Positions 53,552 through 64,000 of a DNA stretch of 64,000 bases are shown here, in pieces. Below the pieces are notes generated by a model. The model was not told the origin of the DNA and made no database searches. It saw only the letters and a program-made list of their open reading frames with translations. Origin of the DNA: Undaria pinnatifida (lineage: Eukaryota > Sar > Phaeophyceae > Laminariales > Alariaceae); NCBI GenBank assembly GCA_012845835.1, contig JABAKD010000007.1:13642011-13706010 (forward strand), read 5' to 3'. A program made the position numbers and the translations under genes. Positions within the stretch are counted from its first letter, which is position 1. Every line of letters starts with the position of its first letter.

Positions 53552-56500
53552 TCATAGCATTGAGACGTCGACGTGTCTCCAAATGCCCAAATTGGATGGC
53601 TTATCCTTAACGAGAAAATTATATGGAAAAATTGTCAGTGAGGCTTTACCAGGCCCACGCTTGTGACTTTCGATAGCTTCAATAGTGTACGGACAGCTGT
53701 GCACGTTGGTCACCGAGCCGTCTATATTAGGTACCGGTAACGTTGTTCCTAAAAACAAGTCATCGAGTGCAGTAAAATCCGGTACCGAGCTGGACGCATC
53801 ATTATGGTATGCCTTAACCCCTTTACAACTGGAAACCCCTTTTGGGGAACAAAATGACTTGGATTTGGTATAGGGAGGGGTTTGGGGGCTCCAAAGGGGT
53901 TAATACGACCCCAATGAACAGATGTTTCCGCCAGTTCACCATCTTTGATAAATTACGGGTGGTAACTGTGAACGCACAGTGAAGGGACCACGTCAGGGAC
54001 TGATAAGTTTGGGGTTGGGTCCATCAGCAACGGTATAGGGACGGTGTACTGACACGTGATCCCCAGGCTGATATTGCGGAATCGAAAGTTTCTCGTTAGA
54101 TTCTGACTGCTTGTCGGCACGCTCCTGTGACTCGCGACGAGCAATTTCGTACGCGAGTTGCAGATTTTCAACGGTGCGACGGGAGTAATCCAATCGGGTT
54201 CCAGAACCAGACGTACACTGGACGCCGAGAATAATGTCAAAGGGTAACGAAGCTCTACGGCCAAACATTAAGAAGTGGAGGTTTCTCTCGAGCGTCTTGT
54301 TGTAAGCGGTGTTATGGACAAGCTGAATAATTGTAATAGTTCTGCCCAATTGTCTTATTTGCGTTTACGCACATCGGCAAGATATATGCATTGTACTATG
54401 CACACGCTCTAACACTGGATTGCCTTGTGGGCGAAACGCTGACGTGCGCGTCTTCTTGAACCCAAATGCGATTTGCAATTCTTTAACGAGCTCGTTTTCG
54501 AATTCAGAACCTAAATCGCGGTGCAGGGTTTCAGGAGCTGAGAACACGCAGAAAACACGCTCTACAAGAACGCGGGCGATTTTAGCAGCTGATATGTCAC
54601 TAATCGCGACTCAAACAAGAAAACGAGTCAGGTGGTCCATCACGGACATTACATACTTCGAATGATTCGACGACGATTTGTACTCTACTATATCGATAGC
54701 CACACATTAAAACGGACGGGAAACGGGACGGTGGTTAACAGGTAATTTCGGAGGACGGAGTGACGTCTTGCGATGTTGGCACGATGAACAGCATTTCATG
54801 TGCTTTGCTACGTCTTTCGACATAGTGGGCCAGCAATAACAATCTCGGATTTTTTCGAACGTAGCTGTAAAAGCTACATGACCTCCAGACGCCGGTACGT
54901 CATGACACGAGTGGACGATTAATTTCCGTAAAGCGGTGGGCACAACGAGTTGTTCACGGAACGAACTCGTTTACGCAGATAACCCGGTAAATTCGACCGG
55001 ACTGTTTTTTTTTCGTTCATCAAATAATGACTTACGCTGTTCTTGGTTTCGCCATCTGGAGCGGCTACGGTAACAGGTGCTTTTTAAGCATTCTATGTAT
55101 ACGGACCGAACTCAGCACGTCATCTTTCCAGTATTTTTTCTGGGCCAAGCAACGGAAACAGAGACACAGCACTAGCGAACAATCCGCCAGCATTCTGTGC
55201 AAGGTCTACGTCTTCGAGGTTTGGTGAAGATACTTGGAAATTGCGGGGGGCAGGTGCACGATACGGTCTATCGCTCGGAACGTTTCGGCAGATAGATGAA
55301 AGGGCTGGCTCTTGCGGTAACGGTTCGTCCAGTTTACCAAACAATCGAGACAGCGCGTCGGGTACTACGTTTAATTTTTCCGCGACGTGTTTCACGGTAA
55401 AGTCAAAGTTTTCCAAGGCTATAGCCCAACGAGTAAGCATGTTCGACGTATCCTGCATGTAGTATAGATGGGTCAATGCTTGATGATCAGTGATCACCGT
55501 GAAATGATTCTCAAGTAAATACGGTCTCCAGTGAGCGAGTGTGAGTACGACTCCGCAAGGCTCTTTCATCGACGCAGAGTAATGACGTTGTCCATGTTTG
55601 AGTCGCTGACTAAAATACGCGATATTGTCAAGGTCAGACTTCGATCTCGTCATTTTTCAACGACTGAGCAAGAGAAGCGCCGACTCCTATCTCATTGACA
55701 TCTACATGCACAATAAATTCACGCTCATAATCAGGGATTTTCAAGACTGGGGTTGACACCAGTAAACGTTTGATGTGAGCGAACGCGGTATCTTTGCGTT
55801 TTTCCCCCGGCTTTCTCAAAGCGTGATCTAGTTGCAAACTCTTCACGGGTGAGATCAGCGAGTGGTGCAGTTACTTCGGCGAAATTCGGCACGAAACGAC
55901 GCACAAAATTCATCACCCCTAAAACTGAACGCAGATCTTTGATACAGGTGGCAGTATGTAGCTTTTGGATAGCTGTGATACGGTCTTTCCCAACTGCTAC
56001 CCCTTCAGCGGAAATAACATGGCCTAAGTATGCAACAGAGTTAGGACCAAATGCTAGTTTAGACGGCTTCAGGGTGAGACCAGCTGCTTGCGACGCTGCA
56101 AACATACTCTCAATATTTCAAATGATTCTCCCAAGTTGCGAACAAAACGCAGAGATCGTCCATATGAATGAGCAACCCGGGGATATCACCCAACGTTTCG
56201 TTAGCCTTTTCTGTGAAAAGCCGCGGAGCATTACAAACACCAAATGACACACCTGGTACGTTAGTATCAGTACTTGCCAGAATTAGTGACAAATGCTGTA
56301 GTCTCGACATGATCAGGATGAACGGGAATCTGCCAATAGGCGCTTTGGACGTCAGCGACACTGATAAACTTGGCGCCTCCGACCTTTTCAATGTCGTCCT
56401 CAAGGTTAGCCACCGGCCAGGTCTTGCGGATAAAGTGTTTGTTTGTGCTTCTATCATCGACACAGAAACGAGGTTAACCATCTTCTCGAGCTTCGATGGT

Positions 56501-57600
56501 AACGGGAGATCCCGACGAGTTGGAGCGCTCCTTTATTATATCATCGTCGAGCATATCCTGAACACACTTATTGATCACGGCTTCAGTGCGCGAGTTAGCT
56601 TTATACGGACGACGGCTCACAGGTTTGGTATGAGCGGGGAGGGAGGATGCACTTCGGCAGTGCTGCACTTTCCCAATTCCGCTCGTGAAAACGAGAAAAC
56701 AGGACGGTACTTTGCGCATAAATCCAGAATTGCTAACTGCTGTTCAACGGTGAAGGTAGTCTACAAATGTTTTGGATAGCTGCGCGATGATTTCGGCACG
56801 TGCTGCTGCAATTTCGGTCGGGGCTTAAGGTGATGCTGTTACAGCATGCACATGCAGCTGAGCAGGGGACACCACGGCAACGCTCGGCAATTTTCCAAAC
56901 TCTAATCCTGCATGTAGGGCAAGAGACTCGGAATATGGATTAGCTATTTGGACGGCTACCGATCCATCTGCTGCTGGCCACGTGGTGAGGGTGTGAGCTA
57001 CAATAACTCGTTCAAGTTCATCCGGACGATTTTCACAAAACATCTAATTTTCAGAGTGTATGCGCGGTTCAATAGCAACTTCTATATCTTGCAATGGTTG
57101 GACATCTGTAAAAGCAGTGATCACGGCACTGCTGTGACGGTGGCGTAAATCGATACGATTGCGCAATTTCACAGTGTGTACCTCAGCATCTTTGTGCACT
57201 GCGGCTGCGGAGCGCAGTGCCGTGGACGAGGTCGCTTGCGGACGAGCATCAGCCAACCTATGGGTAGCTGGAATCGTAGCAGCACTGGACGAAAAAGTCA
57301 AACGTTGTTTTTTCCAGTGGAGAATGGCACCGAAACGAGACATGACATCGTTATCGAGAAATATCTGGTCAGGCCTGACGATGGGATAACGAGTGCATGA
57401 ATACGACGATGTCGTGTGATGTCGCCCAGGGTGAACGAGAGACTAATTAATATACTCCAAAATCTCGATGGACGAGCCATTGGCTTCGCCCAGAGAAATA
57501 CGCGATGGTGGGACGGGTTAATCGATCGGGGCCTTACACAAGGTTCGATGTTATGAAAACAATGGCGAAACACACGTGATGTCGCTTGCTGAGTCCACAG
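53552..57600 (-). pseudogene. pol polyprotein relic (protease, RT, RNase H, integrase, chromodomain)
   Basis: In order on the minus strand: a protease-like DSASDITC site near 57.6 kb and DNDVMSRFGAILHWKK near 57.33 kb; an RT start (PVSRRPYKANSRTEAVINKC, near 56.6 kb); the RT active-site region FGVCNAPRLF and LIHMDDLCVL (HMDD where the family usually has YxDD); RT thumb and connection (AYLGHVISAEGVAVGKDRIT); RNase H (YEREFIVHVDVNEIGVGASL, then ITDHQALTHL); the integrase zinc finger (HDVPASGGH...CSSCQ) at 54.8 kb; the integrase core with HRDLGSEFENEL and, exactly 35 residues after the Asp, the Glu of VLERVH; a chromodomain-like C-terminus (YTIEAIESHKRG...YNFLVKD) near 53.6 kb. Several in-frame stops (57044, near 56470, near 54618) and frameshifts make it non-functional. 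Confidence 0.8.
53814..53903 (+). mobile_element. ~90 bp MITE inside the retrotransposon
   Basis: A clean copy with TTAACCCCTTTACAACTGG at one end and CTCCAAAGGGGTTAA at the other. It lies between the integrase C-terminus and the chromodomain-like segment. Confidence 0.75.
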
Positions 57601-59357
57601 TCAAGCCTGAACAGCAGCAAAGACCATTTACAATCCCGGGAATACGGATCCGTCGAGACGACAAAGAGGGAGAGGTAGATGTTTTTTTTTTGCGAGACAA
57701 CGATGAGCTGAACCACGAATTGGTTTTTTTTGTTTCGTAACGACATCCGCTTCTTGCTGTTGTACTACAATTGACCGCACGACGTCTCGATCTTGTACTC
57801 TTACTAGCAGTACTACTAGCGGTGTCTTTCTTCCAAACACAACGGGGTGGGAAAAGAGAGTTACTACGAGGTACTGGTAATCGTACCACGCGCATCAGAC
57901 GATTTCACCGCAATCACGTTGATGTGCTGACAAAAGCTACGACTCGGTGCGATACTATTCGCAACACACGCGTCAGACGACTTCACAGCAGTCACGGGTT
58001 GCTGCGCTGACGAAATCAATCTACGATTCGGCGCTCGTATCACCCGATATCCGCTACTTCTCTTTTTCTGGTATGCAAGCGGCGCAATAATTTTTTATAC
58101 AATGAAAATATAACAATACGAAACGGAATCAGGGTATACCTGTACGAGTACCCGAGTCCGCATCATTAGTACATGACAAAGGTCTAGCAATGGTGCCGAA
58201 ACGGCATGTGGCTATAACTCATGCTGTTGTACGGCGACAGTTAGTGTAATGCCGATCGATGGTATACTCGTTTGCCATCTTCAAACAACTACGTGGCACG
58301 TCTCAACGTAATTTGGTCGCGACCGCTGACTGCCATACTGCTGTTTTGGCGACGCAGTCGGATTTTTTTACGAAACATTCGAAAACACTCTGCTATTTGA
58401 TTGATGGGAATCCAGGTGTGATACGAGCATCCACACGCCGCACTCAAGACTGCAGAAAAAAAAACGATTACCTGGGTCCCGGTACGATGGGTGGGAGAGT
58501 ACGACGGCGGCAGTAGTACGCAGGGTACTGTAACAAACACACCCACGGGGCTGCTGCCGCTTGGCAACCGCACGCACGAAACGAGTAAAAAAACTCGCAT
58601 GATGATATATTTTACGGTGTGTTCCCTTGACTGTATTGCGATGGGCGGGAAGACACGAACATCCCACGACACACAGCCGGGGTTTCGCGAGTCCACCGAA
58701 TCGATGGTACTCTGGATACGATCCGAGCGCTATCGATAGATGAACGTTGAACGATGAGTTTTGCCCAGAGTTGTGCAACGATCCAGCGCTTGAACTACGC
58801 AACGTAAGCGTTCTCGGTTGGTACCCACACGATGCTGGGCTCATACACCTAGGCTCGACAAAACGGAAATCGTTTACTCAAAGGTAGACAGCAAAAACTA
58901 TGTTCTTTGTTTCAGTGACCCATAAAACGGCAGACACACCGAACAGGATTCGAGATATAGGCCCGCCCCCCGAGGGGACGCTTACCAACGCGGCTTGAGC
59001 AAGCAATACCGGAGAACGAACAGGACCAGCCCACAACGATCGAAGAGCGTTCTTCGCTTGTGAACAATGAGAGTGGCGAAAAGTGTCCTTCGTTGATCAC
59101 AACGATGAGAGCAGTAGCCCACGAACGATAACTCGTGCCTCCTTTGTTTTAGCATTTCGTTGTTTTCCTCGTACGATGTGAAGGAAAAAATAACGAACGA
59201 ACCCTGTTTTGCGAGAAAACAAGAACAACCATCTTTTGCGAGAAGACAAGAACAACCATATTTTACGAGAAAACAAGAACAACCATCTTTTACGAGAAAA
59301 CAACATCTTTTACGAGAAGTTGCCGCAAGCTACCGATCCTTTGTCGTCGACGCCAGA
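57601..59357 (-). other. 5' internal region of the retrotransposon, gag not recognisable
   Basis: Expected to hold gag. The open frames do not show a nucleocapsid zinc knuckle. A ~24 bp repeat (GAGAAAACAAGAACAACCAT) occurs about four times at 59208-59305, near the 5' LTR. Confidence 0.4.
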
Positions 59358-59710
59358 TGAGGGTTTGGTGTAACCCAGGTTCGTCTCGCGACCTGCTACA
59401 ACTTCTCTTCTTGTCTTTCGTAGCGTGTGTAGGACACGCCAGGTTGGGGCAAGGTTCGACGGCGAACCAAGCGAGGGTAACGATAGAAGTGCTTCGAGGC
59501 AACGAGAGGTGCTTCCAGGCAAAACGAGAGAGTCGACAGTGATTACTTGTCAGTGGGACACGCGGTTATCCGCCTCTCTGTCACCAAAAGCTACAGAGAC
59601 TCCACGACCACTTTTAAAAGATATACAACACCTCTGGAACGGCTACCGTTCATACAAATCTTAACGAGAAGATATGCCCACGCAACGGTAGAAAGTGTAC
59701 CTGCGACCCA
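59358..59710 (-). repeat. 5' LTR of the Ty3/gypsy element
   Basis: Direct repeat of 51890-52249. Both contain CGTGTGTAGGACACGCCAGG and AACACCTCTGGAACGGCTAC. Differences such as GTCGGGCGACC versus GTCTCGCGACC suggest moderate age. Confidence 0.85.
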
Positions 59711-59712
59711 TA

Positions 59713-59810
59713 ATACTAACTAACCGTTACTTCTGGAGCCGTCATGCTAGCCGTTACGTCTGAAACCGTCGTACCAACCGTTACTTCTGAAACAGTCGTA
59801 CGAATCCGCC
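59713..59810. repeat. 24-27 bp satellite, right part
   Basis: Continuation of the 51.1-51.9 kb array (CCGTTACTTCTG, GAAACCGTC units) after the LTR. Confidence 0.8.
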
Positions 59811-59841
59811 GTATCTGATGTTTTCCGTTTCTATTGTCCAG

Positions 59842-59944
59842 GTCTTGGTGGAGGAACTGGACTATCTCCCAGATGAGGTGGACGACATGGATCCTCAGAT
59901 TGCGGCAGTGGTAATCGAAAAATCTCTCCCCAGGCCCCGCGCCG
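59842..59944 (+). CDS. Well-bounded internal exon of an unidentified plus-strand gene
   Basis: A 103 bp exon with acceptor TTTCTATTGTCCAG and strong donor GCCG|GTGAGT. It reads VLVEELDYLPDEVDDMDPQI, then AAVVIEKSLPRPRA, and leaves in phase 1. The acidic, ordered sequence and good splice signals support a real exon. I do not recognise the family. Partner exons are not clear: the next plus-strand candidate (61066) needs a different phase, so at least one exon is missing. Confidence 0.55.
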
Positions 59945-61064
59945 GTGAGTACCTCGTACCTTTTTTCGTTGTTCAGCTTCCGTGTACCTTTTTTCTCGTT
60001 GACCAGCTTCCGTGTACCTTTTTATACGTGTTCAGCTTCCTTGTACCTTGCACGTTGTACTGTTTATCATTTACTTTTGAAGTATACCAGGTATGTTGTA
60101 GTCTCTGCACCCCCCGTTGCCCGCCCCCAATTCCCGTTCCTCTCGATGAAACCCACTGCCGCTAATAATTCACACGCCATGTCCCGCCAGTTGTGGTTGT
60201 TGCTGTTCTCACATTAACTCGCATAATCTAGTCCGTGGTCACAGGACAGGCTGCAGCCACTCTGGAGCTGAGGAATACCCCAGGGAAAAAAACACAAACT
60301 AAAGGTGGTACACGCATATATCACAGCTGACGCAATCCATGCCTCCGCCAGAAACATTGAAAAAGTGAAATTGGGAATCAGCCTACGGTGTGCCAGATCC
60401 GTACTGGTGCATACGTCTTACTACTCGCGCCTGGAAAAAACGACCACCCTCCCCCCCCCCTACCCCCCCGCCCCCTTGTTCGCCGCTATTTCCCTTTCCT
60501 ATATGAAACTCACTGCAATGCGCACCATGTTGCTTTCCTGGTACCTGGTATGTATCTGTCGTACATCACATGATAAAGCCTGACCTCTCTCTTCTCCCTG
60601 GGCCTCCCCCCCCCCACCCGCCACGTCTCGCTTGCGTCCCCCTCTTCCCCCCCTTTCCTCTATGAAACCGACTATTACTACACGCGCTATGTCGCGTAGC
60701 TACGGTTGTCCCCCCACCCTCCCCTTCGCCCCCATTTCCCACCCGCGTTTCCCTTTCCCGTCATTGAAACCCACCACTACTACTATGGTACTACTACTAC
60801 TAGTTTATGATACTACTGCCCCTGATATAACTACTACTATTAATATTAATACCACCATGTTTTCGTGATATATCATCACCATTATACCGCAGTACTACTG
60901 CTACTGCTGCCAGTACCATAAATTCGCCGTGGGGCCATCCCAGTTGCACACCGTGTCATTCTCCCTTCTCCCTCTCTCCCCTCCGCCCCTCGCTCGTTAG
61001 GCATGCCCATTGTATGGAGGAGAAGCATTCGGCACAAGGGAAGCACACCCAACCCAGTTTTTGC
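59945..61064 (+). other. Putative intron or spacer with diverged tandem units
   Basis: Tandem GTGTACCTTTTT units lie at 59958-60035. Four diverged pieces of the type TTCCC.TTCC.CTATGAAAC(C/T)CACT lie at 60125, 60488, 60648 and 60752. The dispersed element also seen at 38.8/39.6 kb is at 60205-60420. C-runs are near 60450 and 60610. Confidence 0.45.
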
Positions 61065-61065
61065 T

Positions 61066-61242
61066 CTTAGTAAGGTTTTCCGAGGCGCGGTGGGGGCAGT
61101 GCTGAAAGGAGTTGCAAACGTGTTGGCGTTTCCTTTTAACGTGGTCAATGGGGGGCAGCCGATTGTGTCGCTGGTGGTGGCTTTGGCTGCTATGCTGACG
61201 TTGGTAACTGCTTCGGCACAAGATTCGTCAGGTATTTGTTAG
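61066..61242 (+). CDS. Possible exon encoding a membrane segment
   Basis: After acceptor-like TTTTTGCTCTTAG the frame reads KVFRGAVGAVLKGVANVLAF, then PFNVVNGGQPIVSLVVALAA, then MLTLVTASAQDSS, and stops after GIC. There is one hydrophobic stretch long enough to cross a membrane. A decayed copy lies at 63050-63175. Function is unknown. It might be the 3' end of the gene containing the 59842 exon, but the phases do not join directly. Confidence 0.35.
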   Translation, partial: LSKVFRGAVGAVLKGVANVLAFPFNVVNGGQPIVSLVVALAAMLTLVTASAQDSSGIC

Positions 61243-61334
61243 TTTTAGATTGTCTTGACTTTGACTGTGGATTTTTTTTTTGGGAATTTTGATTTTACAA
61301 AATTTTGCAAGGTTATGTTCTGTAGGGTTTGTGG

Positions 61335-61800
61335 ATTCCGGGTGAGGGTGTGATAATCTTACAGAACTCCCAGAAGTTTTGGGTACGGGTATAGAAGTGT
61401 TACAGAAGTCACAGAAGTTCCTGGTATTGTATAACGGGCGTACACAACTCACAGAAGTTCTGGGCGGGTACGAAACATGCTGTACCCTTACCCCGCGTAT
61501 TGTGGCACGGGTCATGCAGAACTCACAGAACTTCGGGTACGGGTATGAAAGTCTTACAGAAGTTCCAGAAGTTCCGGGTACGGGTATGAAAGTCTTACAG
61601 AAATTGCAGAAGGTCCGGATATTGTGGCACGGGCTTGCAGAATTTACAGAAGTTCCGGGCAGGTACGAGTATGAAAAAGCTGTACCCGTACCCCGGGTCT
61701 TTGTGGCCCTGGCGTACACAACTTGCAGAAGTTCCGGGTACGGCTATGAATGTCGTACAGGACTTACAGAATCTGGGTACGGGTAATACCCCAGGTGAAT
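61335..61800. repeat. ~30-60 bp minisatellite, CAGAAGTTCCGGGTACGGGT, array 1
   Basis: Units combine ACAGAAGTTCCGGGTACGGG and TATGAAAGTCTT. The array ends GTACGGGTAATACCCC. Confidence 0.85.
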
Positions 61801-62137
61801 AGACGGCTTCGAAGGAGGAGTTTGCTTCGAGGTGGAGGATTCCATCGAATTTACATGGCGTGTTCTCACTGGCCCAACGTCCCCGAGGCAATCCGTCGTA
61901 GATGTAAGGGCTATATGCACAAGCAGCACCGAGGCGGTAAATCGTGAACCCCAGCGAGTGTCGACCGGGGCAACAGCCGCGCTCACGTCCACTGTTCTGT
62001 AACAGATCATACCACATGGCATACCCCGGCTGTGGCGCCTCAGAAAAATAACGGACGTCGCAAGCCCAATTTTGCCACCAGCAGCTCGATAAGTCAAAAG
62101 TGCCACAACAAAGAAGCGAAGCTACCGAAACTCTCAA
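61790..62137 (-). CDS. Trp/Cys-rich ORF of unknown function
   Basis: Opens after an in-frame TGA near 62150 and reads SCWWQNWACDVRYFSEAPQP, then GYAMWYDLLQNSGRERGCCP, then FTIYRLGAACAYSPYIYDGL, then ENTPCKFDGILHLEANSSF, before running into the minisatellite. The composition (several Trp, Cys, Tyr) is typical of a folded secreted domain and unlike repeat-derived ORFs nearby. No ATG is near the start, so it would be an exon. The family is not recognised. Confidence 0.35.
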
Positions 62138-62439
62138 GAGGATAGTTCAAGACTTGGCGAAATCTGCATTATTATTCCGATCGAAAAAAATGCGTTGACA
62201 ATACGCAGTAAGTGGTTTCTCGATGTTTCCACCATTTTCGAATCGAATTCAGTTCGATTCATGAAAAAAGAATATTTTCGATTCAAAGGTGTCCTTCGTT
62301 AATACGTGCCCTTAGAAACTGTATTACAGCTTACAACTGTATTCCACGTACTGCTGTTCGGTGTTCGGTTTGTGTGACTGACAAGATAAGCCATCATAAT
62401 ACATAATACGTTCCTCGGATTAACCTGAATGATTACAGA

Positions 62440-62830
62440 GCTCCCCGGGTATTGTAACGAAGATATACTCGTACCCCGGGTATTGTGCCACAGTCTTACA
62501 GAAGTCACAGAAGTTCCGGGTGAGGGTATGGGGATATCACAGAACTCCCAGAAGTTTGGGGTACGGGTACGGAAGTCTTTCAGAACTTCTAGAACTTCCG
62601 GGCATTGTGGCACAGGCGTACGGAACTCACAGAAGTTCCGAGCGAGTACAAAACATGCTGTACCCGTACCCCGGGTATTGTGGCCACGGGCGCACATAAC
62701 ATCCAGAAGTTCCGTGTACGGGTATGAATGTCGTACAGAACTTCCAGAAGTTCCGGGTACGGGTATGAATGTCCTACAGAACTTACGTAAGTTCTTTGTA
62801 GGGTAATACCCGGGGTAAATGCCTCGGGTA
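62440..62830. repeat. Minisatellite array 2, same unit as array 1
   Basis: CAGAAGTTCCGGGTACGGGT-type units, again ending GTAGGGTAATACCCGGGGTA. Confidence 0.85.
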
Positions 62831-63049
62831 TGGTTTATACGTACCCTACAAAACACAATGTTGAAAATTTTGATTTTATGAAGAATAGATTTTTTGGAAA
62901 TTGTTATCGTTGATTTTGCTTCTGGGATTTCTGCTTGTGTGTTTTGTTAATTTTGTGCTTGTTGTGTATTTACGAATTTGTAGTTTTGTGTTTTCATTGT
63001 TCTTTTAGGTTCATATGTACGCAATTGGTTTAATGTTGTAGGTCACTGA

Positions 63050-63175
63050 TGTGGTAGTTGCAAACGTGTTGGCGTTTTCTTTGAGAGCGGTCTAGGGGAG
63101 GTCGCTAGTGGTGTTGGTGGTGGTGGCTGCGGCTGCTGTGCTGACCCTTGGTAGCTATTTCACCACGAGATTCGT
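63050..63175 (+). pseudogene. Decayed copy of the 61.1 kb membrane exon
   Basis: Reads VVVANVLAFSLRAV, a stop, then GRSLVVLVVVAAAAVLTLGS, parallel to the exon at 61066. It contains an in-frame TAG and no clear donor. Confidence 0.5.
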
Positions 63176-64000
63176 CATTTTTTTTGTGGTCTCGATCTTT
63201 TGCTATGCTCTTGGTGTTGTGTTTTGGGCTACTGCTTTAATGACTTTCGGTGTTTGTGGGATGCTGGTCTAGTGTGGTCTGCCGATGTAGTATGTTGATT
63301 TACGGATCACTGGTTTTCTAATTTACTGCTTTACTGTTTTTGTCTACTCATACCTTGTGTCTTCAAATATTGGCGGCGCGGTAATCTACAGCAGCAGATA
63401 TTTTGGCGAACTTGACGGCGCGTATGTTTTGCTCGCAACAATGATGCTGTTTCGACGGTTTTCTATACCTAACGCACGCATAATCAGGGGATAGAGAAGG
63501 CGCATCCCCGGGGTCCTCAGGCTTTCAGCTATTGGAGGATAAATTGGGAGTTGCTAAGGCGTTTTTGTGGCGGGCGAGGCGGAGGGCTGGCGAGCGCGAG
63601 GTGGTGGTGGAAAAGGAGGAGAAGGAGGACACAAAGCAGGGCAGTCGATGGTGAGCTGTTAGGCGGAGTACTAACCTGGCGTGACATACTTGATATTGGG
63701 TAAGGGATAAGTAGGGGATACATTGGGCGATGCAAGCAATTGTTATTGGTGTGGTTGGGGTGATGTATTGGGGTTGCTGAGGCGTGCTTGTGGCTGGTGG
63801 GGGCGAGGGTTGGCGAGCAGGAGTAGACGGAGGAGAAGGAGGAGGAAAAGGAGGACGCAGACTAGGGCAGTAGATAGTGAGCTTGATTGTGTTCAGGGTT
63901 ACAAGGCATATCATTTCTTCTTTTTGGTCTCTTCTATTGTCTGTTCTTTTTTCTTTCTCTTTCTCCCTCCCTGGACTTGACTCTGATCCGGGCGCACTTA
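63176..64000. other. No gene; contains a ~220 bp tandem duplication
   Basis: 63535-63660 and 63755-63890 share TTG(C)TAAGGCG / GAGGCGTGCTTGTGGC, GGCGAGCxxGAG and GGAGAAGGAGGA...GGGCAGT.GAT. The Pro/Ser-rich ORFs opposite are not supported. Confidence 0.5.

Larger units (their letters stand above)
51890..59710 (-). mobile_element. Ty3/gypsy-type LTR retrotransposon, complete but inactivated
   Basis: Two LTRs of about 355 bp bound a 7.1 kb interior. The ATAC before 51890 and the ATAC at 59713-59716 are a likely short target duplication, inside a satellite whose unit contains GTCATACTAACC. On the minus strand, beginning two bases inside the 5' LTR, TGGCGTCGACGAC is a candidate primer-binding site complementary to a tRNA 3' end. 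The order protease, RT, RNase H, integrase is the Ty3/gypsy order. A ~90 bp MITE sits inside at 53814-53903. No gag is recognisable between 57.7 and 59.3 kb. Confidence 0.85.

Noticed and set aside
56168-56779. 203-codon plus-strand ORF
   Set aside because: Antisense shadow of the RT domain, which is recognisable on the minus strand.

Overview
The window reads as nuclear DNA of an intron-rich eukaryote, most likely a brown alga (Ectocarpus-like stramenopile). The main reason is a minus-strand gene in which leucine-rich repeats (LRRs) are encoded by separate 72-75 bp exons, one repeat per exon, all joined by phase-1 introns. This arrangement is known from brown-algal LRR gene families. Dense dispersed repeats, non-LTR and LTR retrotransposon remnants and tRNA-derived SINEs fit the same picture. 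The organism is an inference; no ribosomal or organellar marker is present.

Region 1-23.8 kb. The first 780 bases are the decayed 3' end of a non-LTR retrotransposon on the minus strand. From about 23.8 kb down to about 3.2 kb (possibly to 0.9 kb) runs one minus-strand gene. Its parts in order are an N-terminal cap exon (23612-23806), five single-repeat LRR exons (15654-15725, 13745-13816, 12473-12544, 11190-11264, 8736-8807), a last LRR exon (6100-6189), and a 2.46 kb exon (3199-5657) encoding a Thr/Pro/Ser stalk, one transmembrane helix and a long Gly/Ser-rich cytoplasmic tail. A helical exon (1687-1821) fits in phase behind it. I see no kinase or GTPase domain. The 5' exon with start codon and signal peptide was not found. 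Two dead LRR exons lie in one intron, and the 3' helical exon has two decayed neighbours. The introns hold a 164-unit GGGTC pentamer array, about 5 kb of a 17-bp minisatellite and several small inverted-repeat elements.

Region 24-51.9 kb. This is repeat-dominated. It has tRNA-headed SINEs (one in a site whose uninterrupted form is also in the window, one in a three-level nest), several MITE families, a long-inverted-repeat element, microsatellites and a few ORFs of unknown standing. No host gene could be assigned with confidence.

Region 51.9-59.7 kb. A complete but inactivated Ty3/gypsy element lies on the minus strand, with two ~355 bp LTRs, inserted in a minisatellite. Its pol shows protease, RT, RNase H, integrase and a likely chromodomain. 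It carries an extra degraded ORF on the opposite strand.

Region 59.8-64 kb. Plus-strand pieces include one well-bounded 103 bp exon, a membrane-segment exon that recurs in decayed form 2 kb downstream, and related minisatellites. A Trp/Cys-rich minus-strand ORF lies between the minisatellites.
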